Shown here piece after piece: positions 32,326 to 34,602 of a stretch of DNA of 34,602 nt. How positions within the stretch are numbered: position 1 is the stretch's first letter; each line of letters starts with the position of its first letter. The translations under genes and the position numbers were made by a program. The notes below the pieces were generated by a model. That model did not search any database and was not told where the DNA came from. It worked only from the letters and a program-made list of their open reading frames with translations. This DNA is from an uncultured Acidobacteriia bacterium (GTDB taxonomy: Bacteria > Acidobacteriota > Terriglobia > Bryobacterales > Bryobacteraceae). Where the stretch lies: positions 1 through 34,602 of the forward strand of contig CAIYVZ010000077.1 in assembly GCA_903929755.1 (NCBI GenBank), given 5' to 3'.

Positions 32326-33903
32326 ATGCGCCGAACGCTGACGTTTTTCCTGCTGTTTGTTTTCGTATTGGGGGCTGCCGAACCCGCCTGGGTGGCGGCG
32401 GGCAAAGCCTGGTGGGCCCATATTGAGTATCTGGCAGATGACAAGCTGGAAGGTCGAAATGTCGGGTCAAAAGGTTATGACGTGGCGGCGAACTACGTGG
32501 TTAGTCAGTTTGAAAAGGCGGGGCTCGCGCCTGGCGTGGGCTCGTCATACTCGCAGCCGGTGGAATTCGCGAAACTGACGCTCAATGAACAGGCGTCTTC
32601 GCTGGCTCTGATTTACGATAAGTCGGCCACGCCGGTGAAGCTGGGGGATGAGGCTCTGCTCGGGTCGCCGCATGACACGACAGACACCGAAGCGCCGCTG
32701 GTTTTTGCGGGTTACGGTTTGGCTATTCCGGACGCTGGTTACAACGACCTGAAAGACCCGGCGCTCAAGGGCGCAATCGCGGTATACCTGATGGGCGGCC
32801 CGGCGCAGATTGATGGGAATTTGCGGTCACATTCTTCGTCGGCCGACGAGCGGGGGAAAGCGATGAAGGCTGCGGGTGCGATCGGCACTATTGCCATCCC
32901 GAACCCGAAGTCGATGGATATTCCGTGGGCCCGCCAGAGCGCCAACCGGCTGCAGGCCCGAATGGGTCTGGCGGATCCGGCCCTGGCGACACAAGCCGGA
33001 CAGTTCTCGGCGACTTGGAATCCTTCGAAAACGGAGGCTTTGTTTGCAGGGTCCGGCCATACGATGGAAGAGATTTTCGCTGCCGCCAATGCCAACCAGC
33101 CTTTGCCGCACTTCGTTATGAAGACCAGCATTCGGGCACACGTAGTGACGTCGCGTGAGAAGGTGGACTCGCGTAATCTGGTGGCTGTGCGCCCGGGATC
33201 TGATGCGCGGCTGAAGAACGAGTTCGTGGTGATCTCGGCGCACCTGGATCATCTGGGCGTGGGGGCTCCGGTGAATGGCGACGCGATATTCAACGGGGCG
33301 ATGGACGATGCGTCCGGGATTGCCTCGCTGATTGAGATCGCACGGGCGCTAAAGGCAGCCAAGGTAAAGACGAAGCGGTCCATTGTCTTCGCAGCAGTGA
33401 CGGGTGAAGAGAAGGGCTTGCAGGGCTCGCGCTACTACAGTGAACGCCCCACCGTGAAGGGTAAGATTGTGGCCGATATCAACATGGACATGTTCCTGCC
33501 GCTGTTCCCGCTGAGGTATCTGGAAATTCAGGGTCTGAATGAGTCGACGCTGGGCGATGATATCCGCGCGGTTGCAGGCGCGGTGAAGGTTGAGATACAG
33601 GCCGATAAAGATCCCAACGCCAACCGTTTTATCCGCAGTGACCAGTACAGTTTTATCAAGAAGGGTGTACCAGCCCTGGCGTTTAAGTTCGGCTGGGTTC
33701 CAGGTTCCAACGAAGAGAAGATTTATAAGGCGTGGTATACGAATCGCTATCACGCTGTTTCGGACGACCTGAGTCAGCCTGTGGATAAAGAGGCCGCTGC
33801 ACAGTTCAACGCGATTCTGGTGAGCTTGTTGCGGCGGGTGGCCGATGCGGAAAAAGCGCCTTCGTGGAAGGCGGACAGCTTCTTTCGCCGGTTCGCTCAT
33901 TAG
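32326..33903 (+). CDS. Secreted M28-family zinc aminopeptidase
   Basis: This 525-residue protein has a signal peptide (about 1-18). A PA-type insert lies between about residues 95 and 265 (PLVFAGYGL...LKGAIAVYL). The M28 di-zinc catalytic domain follows, with ligands and catalytic residues His306 (SAHLDHLG), Asp327/328 (NGAMDDASG), Glu361/362 (TGEEKGLQGS), Asp388 (INMDMF) and His476 (NRYHAVSDD). It should remove N-terminal residues from peptides outside the cytoplasm. It begins 4 bases after nsrR and could be co-transcribed, though its link to nitric oxide stress is unclear. The stop overlaps that of the convergent metallo-beta-lactamase remnant. Confidence 0.9.
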   Translation: MRRTLTFFLLFVFVLGAAEPAWVAAGKAWWAHIEYLADDKLEGRNVGSKGYDVAANYVVSQFEKAGLAPGVGSSYSQPVEFAKLTLNEQASSLALIYDKSATPVKLGDEALLGSPHDTTDTEAPLVFAGYGLAIPDAGYNDLKDPALKGAIAVYLMGGPAQIDGNLRSHSSSADERGKAMKAAGAIGTIAIPNPKSMDIPWARQSANRLQARMGLADPALATQAGQFSATWNPSKTEALFAGSGHTMEEIFAAANANQPLPHFVMKTSIRAHVVTSREKVDSRNLVAVRPGSDARLKNEFVVISAHLDHLGVGAPVNGDAIFNGAMDDASGIASLIEIARALKAAKVKTKRSIVFAAVTGEEKGLQGSRYYSERPTVKGKIVADINMDMFLPLFPLRYLEIQGLNESTLGDDIRAVAGAVKVEIQADKDPNANRFIRSDQYSFIKKGVPALAFKFGWVPGSNEEKIYKAWYTNRYHAVSDDLSQPVDKEAAAQFNAILVSLLRRVADAEKAPSWKADSFFRRFAH

Positions 33904-34464
33904 CGAGCGGGGCGGGCGGGCCGGACGACGATGGTGAAGTCCGGCAGGGCTGTGGTTTGCGGCGTGGCGCCCATGGCGTTACAGGCCTCGCTTAGCTCCA
34001 GAACATGGGCTCTGGTTAAGGCCAGGGCATGTTCATCGGGCTGATAAACGGTGCCGGTCGGGTAGTCCACATAGGGCGTCGCCGCCTGCTCGATATGCGT
34101 CCCCAGCACGTGCGCAATCTGGTGAGTCTTCACAAACGCGGCCAACTTTGCGGCACTGGCTGTGAAGGAGGGCATATCGGCAATCGGAACGTACAGACGC
34201 CCGGGATAGAGCGAGTCGCCGGTGAGCAGACTTCCCGTCTTGCGGTCGTACAGCGCGATGCTGGCGACGTTGTGGCCGGGGATCGTCAGAACATCAAGAA
34301 CCCTGCCACCAAGATCGAGCTCCGGGCCAATTTCAGCGATTGCGGCGGGAGTTGCGGCGATGAACTTCACGTTCGGGAGTGCCTGGAATTGCTTGTCACC
34401 CGCCGTGTGATCGCCATGCCCATGGGAATGGATGACAATCAGAGGAACCGGGGCGCGTTTCTTC
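33900..34464 (-). pseudogene. Metallo-beta-lactamase-fold hydrolase, 5' end lost to IS66 insertion
   Basis: Reading from the junction at 34464, the frame gives KKRAPVPLIVIHSHGHGDHT, the zinc motif H-x-H-x-D-H. GGRVLDVLTIPGHNVASIAL then supplies the next His, LLTGDSLYPGRLY the bridging Asp, and VLGTHIEQ the last His. The catalytic core and C-terminus are intact to TAA at 33900-33902. The first strands and any signal peptide are missing. They should lie upstream of the HxHxDH motif, where the sequence now turns into an IS66 end with an in-frame TGA. A GTG at 34370 is open but would omit the zinc motif, so a functional product is unlikely. Confidence 0.8.
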
Positions 34465-34602
34465 GTAACAGTTCAGGTAGGGCGGGAATTCTTGAGTAGG
34501 GACGTGGGCGGTTGTGCCAGGCGGTGTGAGCGGATGGCGCTGTTGAGGTAGTCGAGAGGGTGACGGTTCTGCATGCGGCAGGTTTGCGTGACGGTCAGCA
34601 GG
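34465..34602 (-). mobile_element. IS66-family element, right end with transposase C-terminus
   Basis: On the minus strand 34601-34473 encodes LLTVTQTCRMQNRHPLDYLN then SAIRSHRLAQPPTSLL and TGA, the C-terminal domain of an IS66 TnpC transposase. The terminus read from outside is GTAACAGTTCAGGTAGG at 34465-34481; IS66 elements characteristically begin with GTAA. The element therefore ends at 34465. Its usual 8-base target duplication would be 34457-34464 (GTTTCTTC), but the other copy lies beyond the window. Confidence 0.8.

Noticed and set aside
1-34602. tRNA, rRNA or CRISPR content
   Set aside because: No direct-repeat array, no cloverleaf with TTC-like arm and no rRNA core sequence was seen on reading. 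A covariance-model scan could still find small RNAs I missed.

Overview
The window looks like a piece of an Acidobacteriota chromosome, most likely from a Solibacter/Bryobacter-type lineage. This is inferred from gene content, not from a marker gene. The supporting content is a 1187-residue Oar-like TonB-dependent receptor with an N-terminal carboxypeptidase-regulatory-like domain, a DUF1587/1592/1588/1585 haem protein paired with a Tat-exported DUF1552 protein, many secreted hydrolases, a DUF5117-type zinc metalloprotease, and uniformly high GC. No rRNA, tRNA or CRISPR array was seen.

Layout. The left edge (1-140) is the 3' end of an IS3-family element. Next comes a minus-strand block (246-8671): receptor, then the DUF1592 haem protein, the DUF1552 protein and a secreted alpha/beta hydrolase. 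The last three are tightly coupled. A Tat-exported TIM-barrel protein (8829-9743) diverges from a PL22-type oligogalacturonate lyase (9789-11030). A plus-strand catabolic-looking cluster follows (11061-14612): an aromatic-acid-type MFS transporter, a decayed thiamine-diphosphate enzyme remnant, a Rieske protein, an amidohydrolase and a c-type cytochrome. A 20-bp hairpin at 14752-14793 separates it from a six-gene minus-strand directon (20674 to 14803): homoserine dehydrogenase, TPM-domain protein, a nucleotidyltransferase-like protein, LemA, a ketoglutarate-semialdehyde-type aldehyde dehydrogenase and a 2-keto-3-deoxy-pentonate dehydratase-like FAH protein. The last two resemble the lower half of the Weimberg oxidative pentose route.

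The plus strand then carries a small exported protein, an AbiEi/AbiEii-like type IV toxin-antitoxin pair with its own palindrome, and a six-S1-domain ribosomal protein S1 gene ending in a strong bidirectional terminator. On the minus strand are a fused MFS-acyltransferase (LplT-PlsC architecture) and a secreted HExxHxxGxxH metalloprotease. Positions 29539-29724 hold nothing I can identify. Positions 29725-30456 are a graveyard of gene pieces: a BlaI repressor tail, a frameshifted BlaR1 and a tail resembling GWxTD-domain proteins.

The most coherent system is at 30460-32321. An NsrR-like palindrome overlaps the presumed promoter of a group-I truncated haemoglobin, a 2Fe-2S/FAD/NAD(P) reductase and an NsrR-type Rrf2 regulator with three cysteines. 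Together they read as a self-regulated, split version of flavohaemoglobin, that is, nitric oxide detoxification from separate globin and reductase genes. An M28 peptidase follows 4 bases later. The right edge shows an IS66-family element (junction at 34464/34465) that has cut off the start of a metallo-beta-lactamase-fold gene.
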